Counted from the stretch's first letter, positions 26,864 through 37,513 are shown. The stretch is DNA of 64,000 bases from Oscillospiraceae bacterium (GCA_015068495.1 SVKL01000005.1:41307-105306); one strand, 5' to 3'. Translations and numbers: made by a program. The notes: generated from the sequence alone by a model not told the origin.

Positions 26864-27064
26864 ATGAAGGAAGGCATCCATCCCAATTACGAACAGACAA
26901 CGATTCGTTGTGCTTGTGGCAACGTCTTTACGACCGGCTCCACCAAGAAGGACATCAAGGTTGAAATCTGCTCCAAGTGCCACCCTTTCTATACCGGCAA
27001 GCAGAAGCTGGTTGACACCGGTGGACGTGTTGACCGTTTCAATAAGAGATTCGGCTTGAAGTAA
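26864..27064 (+). CDS. rpmE: 50S ribosomal protein L31
   Basis: [66 protein letters not shown]. Confidence 0.98.
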   Translation: MKEGIHPNYEQTTIRCACGNVFTTGSTKKDIKVEICSKCHPFYTGKQKLVDTGGRVDRFNKRFGLK

Positions 27065-27069
27065 GATTT

Positions 27070-27106
27070 AAGTCCGTGCTACGCATCGTAGTACGGACTT
27101 TTTTCT
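27070..27106 (+). terminator. rho-independent terminator
   Basis: AAGTCCGTGCTACG-CAT-CGTAGTACGGACTTTTTTC. Confidence 0.9.
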
Positions 27107-27186
27107 TTCCTTTTTTAAGAATAAGGTTGTGTGCAGGCGGTATGATGTGGTATAATATAAGATAACGATGAAATAGGGGAGTCACG

Positions 27187-28455
27187 ATGGAACAGAATTT
27201 TGAGGAAAACAAGGTAGAACGGGCAGTGCTTGTCGGCTTAAACGCCGATACCTTTTCTTTGCAGCAGACCGCTACCGACGAAACGCTGGAGGAGCTGGAG
27301 GCGCTGTTAGAGACCGCCGGCGGCTTCTGCACGGGAAAAGTTCTGCAAAACCGCCACGCCCCCGATGCCCATAGCTTCATTGGCGAGGGAAAAGCGCAGG
27401 AAGTGAAAATGCTCTGTGAGTTTACCGAAGCCACAATGGTGGTGTTCGATAATGAGTTGTCTCCCGGCCATATCCGTGCATTGGAAGAGATTTTAGGCGT
27501 AACTGTCCTTGACAGAAGCGCATTGATTTTGGATATCTTTGCCCAGCGAGCCAAGACCAAGGAAGGCCGTCTGCAGGTGGAGCTGGCGCAGTATAAATAC
27601 TTGCTTCCCCGCCTGTCCGGTATGGGCAAAAGCTTGTCCCGTCAAGGCGGCGGCATCGGCACCCGGGGTCCGGGTGAAACCAAGCTGGAGTCGGATAAGC
27701 GGCACATCCGTGAACGGATTGCCCGCCTGCAGTCAGAGCTGGAGCAGGTGCGGCAGGTGCGCAGCGTCCAGCGGGAGCGCCGGCAGAAGAATTCTGTGCC
27801 GGTGGTGGCAATCGTGGGCTACACCAATGCAGGCAAATCCACCCTGTTAAATCACCTGACAGATGCAGGTATCCCCGCCAACAACCGCCTGTTTGATACC
27901 TTGGATACCACCTCCCGTCAGCTTACTGTGTCTGATAATCTGGACGTGATTTTGTCCGACACCGTTGGCTTTATTGCGAAGCTGCCCCACCATTTGGTGG
28001 ATGCTTTCCGCGCCACGCTGGAGGAGCTGGAGTATGCAGATTTGCTGCTTCACGTAATCGACTCCGCTGACCCCAACCGGCAGGAGCATATCGATGTGGT
28101 GGATAGCTTGATTGCCAAATTGGCAAAGCCGGAAACCAAGGTGCTCCGGTGCTATAACAAGGCGGATTTGGTCAGCCCCGAGGAGATTCCCGTGGGGCAG
28201 GACGTGGTAAAGATTTCCGCCAAAAAGGGCTATGGAATGGACGCCCTGTTGAAAGCCATAGAGGATGCGCTGGGCCACAGCCGGCACCATATTGAAGTGA
28301 CACTGCCTTATTCTATGGGCGGTATGGTAGAAACCCTTCACAGCAGCGCGCAGGTGCTCAGCACCGACTATACTGCCGAGGGGATTGTGGTGGAAACCGT
28401 TGTAGACCCGATTTTGTACGGCAGGCTGAAAGAGTATATCACAAAGGAGTGTTAA
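27187..28455 (+). CDS. hflX: GTPase HflX
   Basis: GGGIGTRGPGETKLESDKRHIRERI and GYTNAGKSTLLNHLTDA P-loop. Confidence 0.96.
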   Translation: MEQNFEENKVERAVLVGLNADTFSLQQTATDETLEELEALLETAGGFCTGKVLQNRHAPDAHSFIGEGKAQEVKMLCEFTEATMVVFDNELSPGHIRALEEILGVTVLDRSALILDIFAQRAKTKEGRLQVELAQYKYLLPRLSGMGKSLSRQGGGIGTRGPGETKLESDKRHIRERIARLQSELEQVRQVRSVQRERRQKNSVPVVAIVGYTNAGKSTLLNHLTDAGIPANNRLFDTLDTTSRQLTVSDNLDVILSDTVGFIAKLPHHLVDAFRATLEELEYADLLLHVIDSADPNRQEHIDVVDSLIAKLAKPETKVLRCYNKADLVSPEEIPVGQDVVKISAKKGYGMDALLKAIEDALGHSRHHIEVTLPYSMGGMVETLHSSAQVLSTDYTAEGIVVETVVDPILYGRLKEYITKEC

Positions 28456-28458
28456 GCC

Positions 28459-29088
28459 TTGGAGGAATACTTGGTACCTTCCGGTTACGGTGAGGACGAG
28501 TTTGTTGAAAAAAAGTCAAGGTTTATCGGCAGGGTCTGGCCCGTTGAGACGGAGGAAGAGGCTCTTGCCAAAATAGCAGAAATGAAAAAGCAGCACTATG
28601 ACGCCACCCATAATTGCTGGGCATATGTGCTGAAAAGCGGCGCTATGCGGTTTTCTGACGATGGTGAGCCGGGAGGTACTGCCGGCAACCCGATGATGCA
28701 GGTGCTGCAAAAGGAAAACCTGTTCAATGTGTGCTGTGTGGTCACCCGCTATTTCGGCGGCACACTTTTGGGCGCCGGCGGTTTGGTCAGAGCCTATACC
28801 AAAGGCGCAAAAATTGCCATAGACGCCGCAGGCAAATCTATGAAACGGGTGTGGAGCGTGCTGTACATACCTTGCCCCTACAGCTTTTACGAGCGGGTGA
28901 AGCTGGAGGCAGAGGCGTTTGGGGGCGTTATTCGGGACACACAGTTCGGCGCGGAAGTGGAGCTGGAAATTCTGGTTGCCCAGCCAAAAGCGCAGGAATT
29001 TTTGGATAAGATTTTGGATATGACCTCCGGTACTGTGGAGGGAATGGAGACAAGTCAGGAATACAGAGCATTTCCCGTAGAGGAGTGA
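28459..29088 (+). CDS. YigZ/IMPACT family protein
   Basis: KKSRFIGRVWPVETEEEA, HNCWAYVL and FSDDGEPGGTAGNPM. Confidence 0.95.
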   Translation: MEEYLVPSGYGEDEFVEKKSRFIGRVWPVETEEEALAKIAEMKKQHYDATHNCWAYVLKSGAMRFSDDGEPGGTAGNPMMQVLQKENLFNVCCVVTRYFGGTLLGAGGLVRAYTKGAKIAIDAAGKSMKRVWSVLYIPCPYSFYERVKLEAEAFGGVIRDTQFGAEVELEILVAQPKAQEFLDKILDMTSGTVEGMETSQEYRAFPVEE

Positions 29089-29093
29089 ATGTA

Positions 29094-30107
29094 ATGACCA
29101 TTCGTGAAGAATTGGAAAAACTGGAACACGAGCAATTGGATAAACGGGCAGCCTTTGCCGACGAAACCAAGGGCAGACTCCATCCGGAGGAAGCCAAGGT
29201 GGAGGACGTGCGTACCGCTTATCAGCGGGATACGGACAAAATTGTCCACAGCAAGGCCTTTCGCCGGCTGATGCACAAGACACAGGTGTTTTTAAGCCCG
29301 GAGGGTGACCACTACCGTACCCGTATGACCCACACCCTTGAGGTGGCGCGAATTGCCCGCACCATTGCCAAAGCCCTTGACCTGAACGAGGATTTGGCAG
29401 AGGCGGTGGCAATGGGCCACGATTTGGGACATACCCCCTTCGGCCACGCCGGTGAGGTTGCGCTGTCTGAAGCGATGGGACAACCCTTCCGCCATAATGA
29501 GCAAAGCCTGCGGGTGGTGGATGTGTTGGAAAACGGCGGTGAGGGTTTGAACCTCACCTACGAAGTACGTATGGGTATTTTGGGTCACACCGGCCCCCGG
29601 ATTCCGGAAACTATGGAAGGACAGATTGTCCGCTGGGCAGACCGGATGGCTTACGTAAACCACGATATTGACGATGCGATTCGGGCAGGAATTCTGCAAA
29701 ACAGTGATATTCCCAAGTTTGTGCTGAAGACACTGGGAGCAACCCATTCTGCCAGAATCAACACCTTGGTGTGCGATATGATTACTGCTTCCCGGGAGGC
29801 AGGTGCCATTACCCTGTCCGGCCACGTGGAAAAAGCCCTGCAGGAGCTGCGGGAATTTATGTTTGAGCGGGTTTACCGCAATCCCGTTGCCAAGGGTGAG
29901 GAAACCAAGGCAAAGGAAATGCTGAAACGGCTCTATGATTACTACTACCGCAATCCCCAGGCGTTACCGTCAGACTTCCAGCCCCAGATGTCTCTGGAGG
30001 GGATGGAGCGTACGGTCTGCGACTATATTGCCGGTATGACCGATAACTACGCAGTGGACAAATACACCGAGATTTTTATCCCGTCCGGCTGGAATGTCCG
30101 GGGATAA
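29094..30107 (+). CDS. dgt: deoxyguanosinetriphosphate triphosphohydrolase-like protein (HD domain)
   Basis: RLMHKTQVFLSPEGDHYRTRMTHTLEVARIARTIA and GHDLGHTPFGHAGE. Confidence 0.94.
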   Translation: MTIREELEKLEHEQLDKRAAFADETKGRLHPEEAKVEDVRTAYQRDTDKIVHSKAFRRLMHKTQVFLSPEGDHYRTRMTHTLEVARIARTIAKALDLNEDLAEAVAMGHDLGHTPFGHAGEVALSEAMGQPFRHNEQSLRVVDVLENGGEGLNLTYEVRMGILGHTGPRIPETMEGQIVRWADRMAYVNHDIDDAIRAGILQNSDIPKFVLKTLGATHSARINTLVCDMITASREAGAITLSGHVEKALQELREFMFERVYRNPVAKGEETKAKEMLKRLYDYYYRNPQALPSDFQPQMSLEGMERTVCDYIAGMTDNYAVDKYTEIFIPSGWNVRG

Positions 30108-30132
30108 TTGCGTATCAAAGGAGTTGACTGCT

Positions 30133-30789
30133 ATGTGTGAACAATGGAGCGGGAAGAAGTGGTACTGCTACGGTACCTCTATGACAGATAATCGCGGCGA
30201 CATCAAATCCGGCTACTATTCCGGCTTTTTGGCGGAAATGGCTGGCTTGGAGGAGCATAACTTCGGCAAGGGCGGCAGCGGTGTCGTACCGTCCATCCAC
30301 GGGCAGGACAGCATTAAATCCCGGGTTATGACCTTGGAGGACGGGAAAGCAGAAGCGGATCTTATCACTGTGGAAATCATTCCCAATGATATGGCAGCGC
30401 CGCTGGGCGCAGTTACGGACTGGGAAGATGATACCTTCTGCGGCAACGTGAACCAAATGTTGGCATACCTGCAGGAAAATACAAAAGCGGCAATTGCGGT
30501 CTTGATTGCCACAAGAAGCCGTTACAATTATCAGAACAAAGAAGAACAATATACTCCCAACAGTGAATTTGTACAGGAAAGACTGGTTTGGGAAGAGGCT
30601 GTGGAAACCATCTGCCGAATGCACGGCATCCCTTGCTGGAACGGCGCGGCAGAGGGTGGTCTCGGCTATTACCGTATGGGTAAGGATAATGAATATGTGC
30701 AGGACCAAATCCACCTGACAGCAAAAGGCGGCAAAGTCCTTGCGCAATACTATTGGGGAAAGCTGCAAAATCTTTACCCCGTCAAATGA
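30133..30789 (+). CDS. SGNH/GDSL hydrolase-like protein
   Basis: YGTSMTDN (block I-like), GKGGSGV, C-terminal DQIHLTAKGGKVLAQY. Confidence 0.7.
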   Translation: MCEQWSGKKWYCYGTSMTDNRGDIKSGYYSGFLAEMAGLEEHNFGKGGSGVVPSIHGQDSIKSRVMTLEDGKAEADLITVEIIPNDMAAPLGAVTDWEDDTFCGNVNQMLAYLQENTKAAIAVLIATRSRYNYQNKEEQYTPNSEFVQERLVWEEAVETICRMHGIPCWNGAAEGGLGYYRMGKDNEYVQDQIHLTAKGGKVLAQYYWGKLQNLYPVK

Positions 30790-30818
30790 TTTGAAATTTC
30801 ACGAAAGGAGGCAAAATA

Positions 30819-32570
30819 ATGGCTTTTCCGCAGTCGTTTATCGATGAACTTGTGGCTCGCAACCCCATTGAAGAAGTGGTGGGTCAGTATGTGAGTCTGA
30901 AGCGCTCCGGCGCCAATATGTTTGGACTGTGTCCGTTCCACGGGGAGAAGACAGCCTCCTTTTCTGTAGCCCCCGATAAGGGCATCTATTACTGCTTCGG
31001 TTGCCATAAAGGCGGCGGCGCCATCAACTTTATGATGGAGCTGGAGGGCTTAAGCTATCCGGACGCTGTCCGTTCCCTTGCCAAACGGGTGGGAATGGAA
31101 GTGCCGGAGGATGAGCAGTACCAAAGTCGCTACCGCGCGCAGGAGCGCCTATGGGCATTGCATAAGGAGGCGGCTCGCTTCTTCCACAGCCAGCTGTATG
31201 CGCCTGTGGGAAAACACGCATTGGAATATGCGCTGGGACGGGGAATGTCCAAAGGCATCCTCACCACCTTCGGCGTGGGCTACGCCCCGGACTCTTGGGA
31301 TTCTATGATCAAGGCGATGAAAGCCAAGGGCTATACGGAGCAGGAGCTGATTGATTCCGGCTTGGTGACCAAATCCCAGAAAAACGGCAGCATTTTTGAT
31401 AGATTCCGGGACAGACTGATGTTCCCCATTATCGATGTGCGTGGCAATGTCATCGCCTTTGGCGGCCGTACACTGAAAAACGATAAGGATACTGCCAAGT
31501 ACTTAAATTCCCCGGAAACCATTATCTTCAATAAGCGGAAAAATCTGTTCGGCTTGAACCTTGCCAAAAAGAGCAAGGAAAACAGCTTGATTTTGGTAGA
31601 GGGCAATATCGATGTGGTGGCGCTGCATCAATACGGATTTGACAATGCAGTGGCATCTTTGGGAACAAGCCTTACAGAGGAGCAGGCGGCGCTGATGACC
31701 CGGTACGCCGAGCAGATTATTCTTCTCTACGACAGCGATCAGGCAGGGCAAAATGCAACCGCCCGGGCAATTCCCATTTTGGAAAAGGCAGGCCTGCAGG
31801 TGAAGGTTTTGCACGTGAAAGGGGCAAAAGACCCGGACGAATTTTTGAAAAAATTCGGTGCAGACAGATTCCGGCTTCTGCTGGAGGAGTCCTCCAATCG
31901 GGTAGAGTATCAGTTAAACGCCATTCGCAAAAAGTACGATTTGTCTGTGGACGACCAGAAAATCCGTTATGTCCACGAGGCGGCAGAGCTGATTTGTACG
32001 CTGGACAGCTCCATTAAGCGGGAGGTCTACGGCGGCCGTGTGGCGGAGTCTGCCGGCATCAGTATGGACGCTATGAAGCTGGAGGTCAACAAGGCCTTTA
32101 AGCGGCGTATTGCCATTGAGAAAAAGAAACAGGAAAAGGTAGACTTGGCGCCTATGAAGGCGTTGCAGCCAAAGGACCGGTCTATCCGTTATGAGAATAT
32201 GAAATCCGCATTGGCAGAGGAAGGCATTATCGTCCAAGCTCTGCGGGAGCCGGCGCTGCTGGACCTTTGCCGGAATCTGACACCGGCGCATTTTTCTGTG
32301 GACCTTTTGGGTCGGGTGTACGGTCAGCTGCAAGACCGGCACAGCAAGGGAATGGAGCTGTCTGTTGGTGTGTTGGCGGATTTGACACCGGAGGAAAGCG
32401 CACATATTGCCGGCATCTGCCAAAGACAGACAGGGCCTGTGAATGAAACCGCTTTCCGGGATTGTGTCAAAACCATTCTCTCAGAGAATCAGAGCCGTGG
32501 AATCCAATCTGACGATGATTTGATGGCGCTGCGAAATAAGCTGAAGGAAAGTAAGGGAACGAAAGTATGA
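30819..32570 (+). CDS. dnaG: DNA primase
   Basis: Zinc-binding [25 protein letters not shown]; Toprim [24 protein letters not shown]. Confidence 0.97.
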   Translation: MAFPQSFIDELVARNPIEEVVGQYVSLKRSGANMFGLCPFHGEKTASFSVAPDKGIYYCFGCHKGGGAINFMMELEGLSYPDAVRSLAKRVGMEVPEDEQYQSRYRAQERLWALHKEAARFFHSQLYAPVGKHALEYALGRGMSKGILTTFGVGYAPDSWDSMIKAMKAKGYTEQELIDSGLVTKSQKNGSIFDRFRDRLMFPIIDVRGNVIAFGGRTLKNDKDTAKYLNSPETIIFNKRKNLFGLNLAKKSKENSLILVEGNIDVVALHQYGFDNAVASLGTSLTEEQAALMTRYAEQIILLYDSDQAGQNATARAIPILEKAGLQVKVLHVKGAKDPDEFLKKFGADRFRLLLEESSNRVEYQLNAIRKKYDLSVDDQKIRYVHEAAELICTLDSSIKREVYGGRVAESAGISMDAMKLEVNKAFKRRIAIEKKKQEKVDLAPMKALQPKDRSIRYENMKSALAEEGIIVQALREPALLDLCRNLTPAHFSVDLLGRVYGQLQDRHSKGMELSVGVLADLTPEESAHIAGICQRQTGPVNETAFRDCVKTILSENQSRGIQSDDDLMALRNKLKESKGTKV

Positions 32571-33427
32571 CCCTACTGGAAAAACAGGAGATTCCCGTCA
32601 GCCACGGGGAGGACGAGGTGCAGCAGTATCTGCAGCAGATTCGCACAATCCCCCGCCTGACGGTCCAAGAGGAACGGGAATTGGCGAAGCTGTGCGCTGA
32701 CGGAGACGAAGAGGCAATCCGTAAAATGGTCAGCGCAAATTTGCGACTGGTGGTGTCTGTAGCAAAGGAATATGCCGGACGGGGCGTCCCGCTGTTGGAT
32801 TTGATTCAAGAGGGGAGTATCGGTCTGCTGATTGCCGCGAAAAAGTTTGATTATACCTTGGATTATCGGTTTTCCACCTATGCCACCAAATGGATTCGGC
32901 AGGGTGTGAGCCGATGCATCCTAAACCACGCGGGCCTGATTCGTGTGCCGGTACATACCGCGGAGCGAATCCGCAAGGTGTTCGCGGTGAAGACGGCGCT
33001 GCAGCAGGAGCAGGGGCGGGAGCCGCTGCCGGAGGAGATTGCGGAAAAAACGGGTTTTTCTCTGAAAAAGGTCAAGGAATATATGTCCTTGGTCCCGGAA
33101 ATTTGCTCCTTGGATGCGCCTGCCGGTGAAGAGGATGGTACGCTGGGGCTTTTCTTGGAGGATTTGCAAGCGCCGCAACCCCAGGAAGCGCTGATTCGTC
33201 GGGAACTGGAGCATACAATGGACGCCCTTTTGGGACAGCTGACGGAGCGGCAGCGACTCCTTCTGCGGCTGCGGTTTGGTATGGAGGATGACGTTTGCTA
33301 TTCTTTGGAAGCAATCGGTGAGAAACTGGGTGTTTCCAAGGAGCGTGCTCGTCAAATCGAGCATCAGGCGATGAACAAGCTGCAGGCGCTTAGCGCTGGC
33401 TTGGGATTGGAGGACTTTTTAAGCTGA
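32567..33427 (+). CDS. sigma-70 family RNA polymerase sigma factor without region 1.1 (286 aa)
   Basis: Regions 2-4: [81 protein letters not shown]. Confidence 0.92.
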   Translation: MTLLEKQEIPVSHGEDEVQQYLQQIRTIPRLTVQEERELAKLCADGDEEAIRKMVSANLRLVVSVAKEYAGRGVPLLDLIQEGSIGLLIAAKKFDYTLDYRFSTYATKWIRQGVSRCILNHAGLIRVPVHTAERIRKVFAVKTALQQEQGREPLPEEIAEKTGFSLKKVKEYMSLVPEICSLDAPAGEEDGTLGLFLEDLQAPQPQEALIRRELEHTMDALLGQLTERQRLLLRLRFGMEDDVCYSLEAIGEKLGVSKERARQIEHQAMNKLQALSAGLGLEDFLS

Positions 33428-34455
33428 TGGAATTTACGTTTGAGCCATCCCCTTGGGAATTGGCTGTGGATAAGCTGCGTGCCGGCGACAAAATTTCAGC
33501 AATGCAGTGCCTGCATCTGCTGGAGGAGCTGTCGGAAGCGGAAGGGGAGGAAGCGCTGCTTTCTCTGGAGGAAAAGGGTGTCGCCTTGGACATATCCGAC
33601 CTTCCGAAGAGCAGCGGCACCGGCGCAGCTGCGGTGCGTCTGAATTTAGAGCAAAAGCTGGTAGAAAAAGGGGAATTATTGACCGGATTGGCAGAAACCG
33701 ATCCTTTGCGGCTCTACTTGGAAGAACTGGCAGATATGCAGTCCACGGAAGATGCAGAGCAGTTGGCAGCCCAGTATGCCGCAGGTGACGATTCCGTGAC
33801 CCAGCAGCTTGTGAATCTGTCACTCAATCGGGTGGTGGAAAGCGCCTGCCAAATGACCGGCCGGGGCGTTCTGCTGCTGGACTTGATTCAAGAGGGCAGC
33901 TTGGGACTGTGGCAAGGCCTGCTCCATTACCAAGGCGGAAATTATGTAAACCATATAACGTGGTGGATTCACCAGTACTTGGCCAAGGCTGTGCTGCTGC
34001 AGGCCAGTTCCTCTGACATCGGCCAAAAGCTGCGTCGGGGAATGGAGGACTATCAGGATATGGATCAGAAGCTCCTTGTGGAACTGGGCAGAAATCCCAC
34101 CGTTGAGGAAATTGCCGAGGCAATCCACGTAACAGTGGAGGAGGCAAATACCTATGCTTCCGTGCTGGCGCAGGCAAGGCTTCGCCAACAGGTAGACAGC
34201 GTCCGGGCACCTAAGGAAGAAACGCCGGACGATCAGCACGCGGTAGAGGATACCGCCTATTTTCAGATGCGTCAGCGGATTTTGGAGCTGCTGTCCACCT
34301 TGAGCCAGCAAGAGGCAAAGCTGCTGACCTTGCGTTTTGGCTTGGAAGGTGGCGCGCCTATGACGCCGCAACAGACCGGGGAGGCTTTGGGGCTGACTCC
34401 GGACGAGGTTGTTCAAATAGAAACCGCCGCGCTGCAAAAACTGCGGCAGCAGTGA
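33427..34455 (+). CDS. divergent sigma-70-like protein with region-1.1-like N-terminus and degenerate recognition motifs
   Basis: N-terminal DKLRAGDKISAMQCLHLLEEL...[41 protein letters not shown]-terminal LTLRFGLEGGAPMTPQQTGEALGLTPDEVVQIETAALQKLRQQ. Confidence 0.85.
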   Translation: MEFTFEPSPWELAVDKLRAGDKISAMQCLHLLEELSEAEGEEALLSLEEKGVALDISDLPKSSGTGAAAVRLNLEQKLVEKGELLTGLAETDPLRLYLEELADMQSTEDAEQLAAQYAAGDDSVTQQLVNLSLNRVVESACQMTGRGVLLLDLIQEGSLGLWQGLLHYQGGNYVNHITWWIHQYLAKAVLLQASSSDIGQKLRRGMEDYQDMDQKLLVELGRNPTVEEIAEAIHVTVEEANTYASVLAQARLRQQVDSVRAPKEETPDDQHAVEDTAYFQMRQRILELLSTLSQQEAKLLTLRFGLEGGAPMTPQQTGEALGLTPDEVVQIETAALQKLRQQ

Positions 34456-34473
34456 TTATGAGGAGGAAATAAA

Positions 34474-35154
34474 ATGGCAAAGACATACGCAATTGCGATT
34501 GACGGTCCTGCCGGCGCAGGTAAAAGCACCATTGCAAAGCGCCTTGCGGCAGAATTGGGATATTACTACGTGGATACCGGTGCGATTTACCGTACCGTGG
34601 CGTATTTTTTGGACCTGCTGGGCGTTAGCCCCAAGGATGTAGATGGGGTTGAGCGGTACATCGACGAATTGACCATTGAAATTGAGTACGATGCCGAGGG
34701 CAAGCAGCATATGCTGATGAACGGTATGGATGTGACGGGTGAAATCCGTACACAGGACATTTCTCAAAAGGCAAGTCTGGTATCCGCCCACGCAGTTGTC
34801 CGCGAGGTGCTGCTGGATATGCAGCGGGATGTGGCAAAGGCCCATAATGTGATTATGGACGGACGGGATATCGGCACAGTGGTGCTGCCCAAGGCAGATG
34901 TGAAAATCTTTCTTACTGCTTCAGCAGAGGTGCGTGCAAAACGCCGTACAGACGAGCTGATTGCCAAGGGACAAAAGGCTGAATTTGATGTGGTGCTGAA
35001 GGAAATCCAGCAGCGGGATTATCAGGATACCCATCGGGAAATCGCTCCCCTGAAAATGGCAAGAGATTCCATTAAGCTGGACACTTCCGAGCTGGATATT
35101 GAGGGCGTTGTGGCGGCAATGAAAAAGATTATCGGGGAGAAGATTCCTCTATGA
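34474..35154 (+). CDS. cmk: (d)CMP kinase
   Basis: IAIDGPAGAGKSTIAKRLA, YYYVDTGAIYRTVA and DGRDIGTVVLP. Confidence 0.97.
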   Translation: MAKTYAIAIDGPAGAGKSTIAKRLAAELGYYYVDTGAIYRTVAYFLDLLGVSPKDVDGVERYIDELTIEIEYDAEGKQHMLMNGMDVTGEIRTQDISQKASLVSAHAVVREVLLDMQRDVAKAHNVIMDGRDIGTVVLPKADVKIFLTASAEVRAKRRTDELIAKGQKAEFDVVLKEIQQRDYQDTHREIAPLKMARDSIKLDTSELDIEGVVAAMKKIIGEKIPL

Positions 35155-37157
35155 GCATTCGTGTAGCAGAAAGCGCCGGGTTTTGCTTTGGTGTCAATCG
35201 GGCGGTGGAGCTGGTGGAGCAGGCGGCGCAATCCGGAAAAAAGGTTTGCACCTTAGGGCCGATTATCCACAACCGCCACGCAGTTGCTCATTTTCAGGAA
35301 ATGGGTGTGGAGGTAATTGACACCCCCGCGCAAGCGCAGCCCGGACAGACGGTGATTATCCGCTCCCACGGTGTGACGAGAGCAACCCAAGAGGCGCTGG
35401 AGGCAAGGGGCGTAGAGGTAATTGACGCCACGTGCCCCTTTGTGAAGCGGATTCACAGCATTGTCAGCAAGGCAGAGCAAGAGGGCAGACTTCCGGTGAT
35501 TATCGGCACCCGCGCACACCCCGAGGTAGAGGGAATTGCCGGCTGGTGTCGGGAATGCAAGATTTTTGAGAACGCGGAAGAACTGGCTGCGTGGGCAAAA
35601 TCCGGAGAAATTTCCCCAGATTTTCCCATCAGTATGGTGTGTCAGACCACTTCCACGGAATCTTTATGGATTTCTTGCGAAAATTTTGCAAAAAAAGTGT
35701 TTACTAATTTGAAAATCTTTGATACAATATGCAAAGCTACTGAATTTCGGCAAAGCGAGGCGGCGAGCTTAAGTAAAGTTTGTCAGGCCATGGTCGTTGT
35801 AGGTGACACCCACTCTTCCAACACAGGCCGTCTGGCGATGATTTGCCGAGAACACTGCGACAGGGTCGCTTTGGTGGACAATGCATCGGAGTTGGATCCT
35901 GAGCTGTTCCGCGGTGTGGCTGATGTTGGAATCACGGCTGGCGCATCAACGCCGGCGTGGATTATAAAGGAGGTCAATAAGACTATGAGCGAAATTACGA
36001 AAGTTGAGACTGTGCAGGAGGATTTTGAAGCGCTCCTCGAGCAGTCCATCAAGACTTTAAATACAGGAGATAAGGTTACCGGCATTGTGACCGGTATTGG
36101 CACCACTGAAGTCCAGATCGACCTGGGCACCAAGCACGCCGGTTATATTCCGTATGATGAAGTCAGCGCAGATCCCACTGTAAAGCCCGAGGATGTTCTG
36201 AAGGTTGGCGACGAAATCGAAGTATTCGTTGTCCGCGTGAACGATCAGGAGGGCGTATGCCAGCTGTCCAGAAAGAAGCTGGAGGGCATGAAGGTTTGGG
36301 ACGATATGGCTACCTGGTGTGAGGAAAAGACCACCATCGAGGGTACCATTACCGAGGAGAACAAGGGCGGCTTGGTTGCTACCGTTAAGGGCATCCGCGT
36401 CTTTATCCCTGCTTCTCAGTCCGGCATCGCCAAGGGCGGCGATATGGCTTCTTTGGTTGGCAAGACCACTGAGCTGAGAATTACCGAGGTTAACCGTGCA
36501 CGTCGCCGTGTCATCGGTTCTATCCGCGCTGTAAATGCTGAGGCCCGCAAGGCTGCTCAGGAGAAGATTTGGAGCGAAATCGAGGTTGGCGCAAAGTACC
36601 ACGGCACCGTTAAGTCCCTGACTTCCTACGGCGCATTTGTGGACATCGGCGGTGTGGACGGAATGGTTCACGTTTCCGAGCTGAGCTGGAACCGTATCAA
36701 GACACCTGCTGAGGTTGTTTCCGTTGGTGATGAGATCGATGTTTACGTCATCTCCTTGGATGCTGAGAAGCGCAAGATTTCTCTGGGCTACAAGACCGCA
36801 GAGATGAACCCCTGGAACAAGTTTATGACTGCCTACAGCGTAGGTGATGTTGTAGATGCTAAGATTGTCAAGCTGATGACCTTCGGCGCATTTGCCGAAA
36901 TCATTCCCGGTGTGGACGGCTTGATTCACATCTCTCAGATTGCCAATAAGCGTATCGGCAAGCCCGAGGACGTTTTGGCAGAGGGTCAGGAAGTACAGGT
37001 AAAGATTACCGAGGTTGACGCTGAGAATAAGCGTATCTCCCTGTCCATCCGTGCTCTGTTGGAGCCCGAAGAGGAAGTAGCTGAGGAAGCTGAAGCAGTT
37101 GCAGAAGAGACTGAGGCAGTTGCAGAAGAGACCGAAGCTGTGGCAGAAGAGGCTTAA
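35151..37157 (+). CDS. ispH: bifunctional 4-hydroxy-3-methylbut-2-enyl diphosphate reductase / S1 RNA-binding domain protein
   Basis: N-terminal IspH (AESAGFCFGVNRAVELVE, GPIIHN, IRSHGV, DATCPFVKRIH) fused to four S1 domains and an acidic AVAEETE-repeat tail. Confidence 0.95.
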   Translation: MSIRVAESAGFCFGVNRAVELVEQAAQSGKKVCTLGPIIHNRHAVAHFQEMGVEVIDTPAQAQPGQTVIIRSHGVTRATQEALEARGVEVIDATCPFVKRIHSIVSKAEQEGRLPVIIGTRAHPEVEGIAGWCRECKIFENAEELAAWAKSGEISPDFPISMVCQTTSTESLWISCENFAKKVFTNLKIFDTICKATEFRQSEAASLSKVCQAMVVVGDTHSSNTGRLAMICREHCDRVALVDNASELDPELFRGVADVGITAGASTPAWIIKEVNKTMSEITKVETVQEDFEALLEQSIKTLNTGDKVTGIVTGIGTTEVQIDLGTKHAGYIPYDEVSADPTVKPEDVLKVGDEIEVFVVRVNDQEGVCQLSRKKLEGMKVWDDMATWCEEKTTIEGTITEENKGGLVATVKGIRVFIPASQSGIAKGGDMASLVGKTTELRITEVNRARRRVIGSIRAVNAEARKAAQEKIWSEIEVGAKYHGTVKSLTSYGAFVDIGGVDGMVHVSELSWNRIKTPAEVVSVGDEIDVYVISLDAEKRKISLGYKTAEMNPWNKFMTAYSVGDVVDAKIVKLMTFGAFAEIIPGVDGLIHISQIANKRIGKPEDVLAEGQEVQVKITEVDAENKRISLSIRALLEPEEEVAEEAEAVAEETEAVAEETEAVAEEA

Positions 37158-37216
37158 GTCACACTACATACCGGGGCCGGCGAACCGGTCCCGGTATTTG
37201 TTTTAGGAGAAAAACA

Positions 37217-37501
37217 ATGGTAAAGCATATTGTGTTATATACATTAAAAGACGGTGTGGATAAGGCAGAGGCAATTGCGATAATCAAAGCCCAGTTAGAG
37301 CCGCTGGTGGGCGTGATTCCCGGCCTTACCCATATGGAAATCCGTGGCGCATACCAAGGCGGTATGGACTATGCCCTGTATTCAGAATTTGAAAGCCGGG
37401 AGGCACTGAAAAACTATGCCACCCATCCGGCGCACTTGGCAGCCAAAGAGCATTTTTGGGATTTTTTGGATACCCGCGTATGTGCGGATTATGACCTGTG
37501 A
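37217..37501 (+). CDS. Dabb family (stress-responsive alpha/beta barrel) protein
   Basis: MVKHIVLYTLKDGVDK...YALYSEFESREALKNYATHPAHLA. Confidence 0.93.
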   Translation: MVKHIVLYTLKDGVDKAEAIAIIKAQLEPLVGVIPGLTHMEIRGAYQGGMDYALYSEFESREALKNYATHPAHLAAKEHFWDFLDTRVCADYDL

Positions 37502-37513
37502 GGAGAAAGAAAA

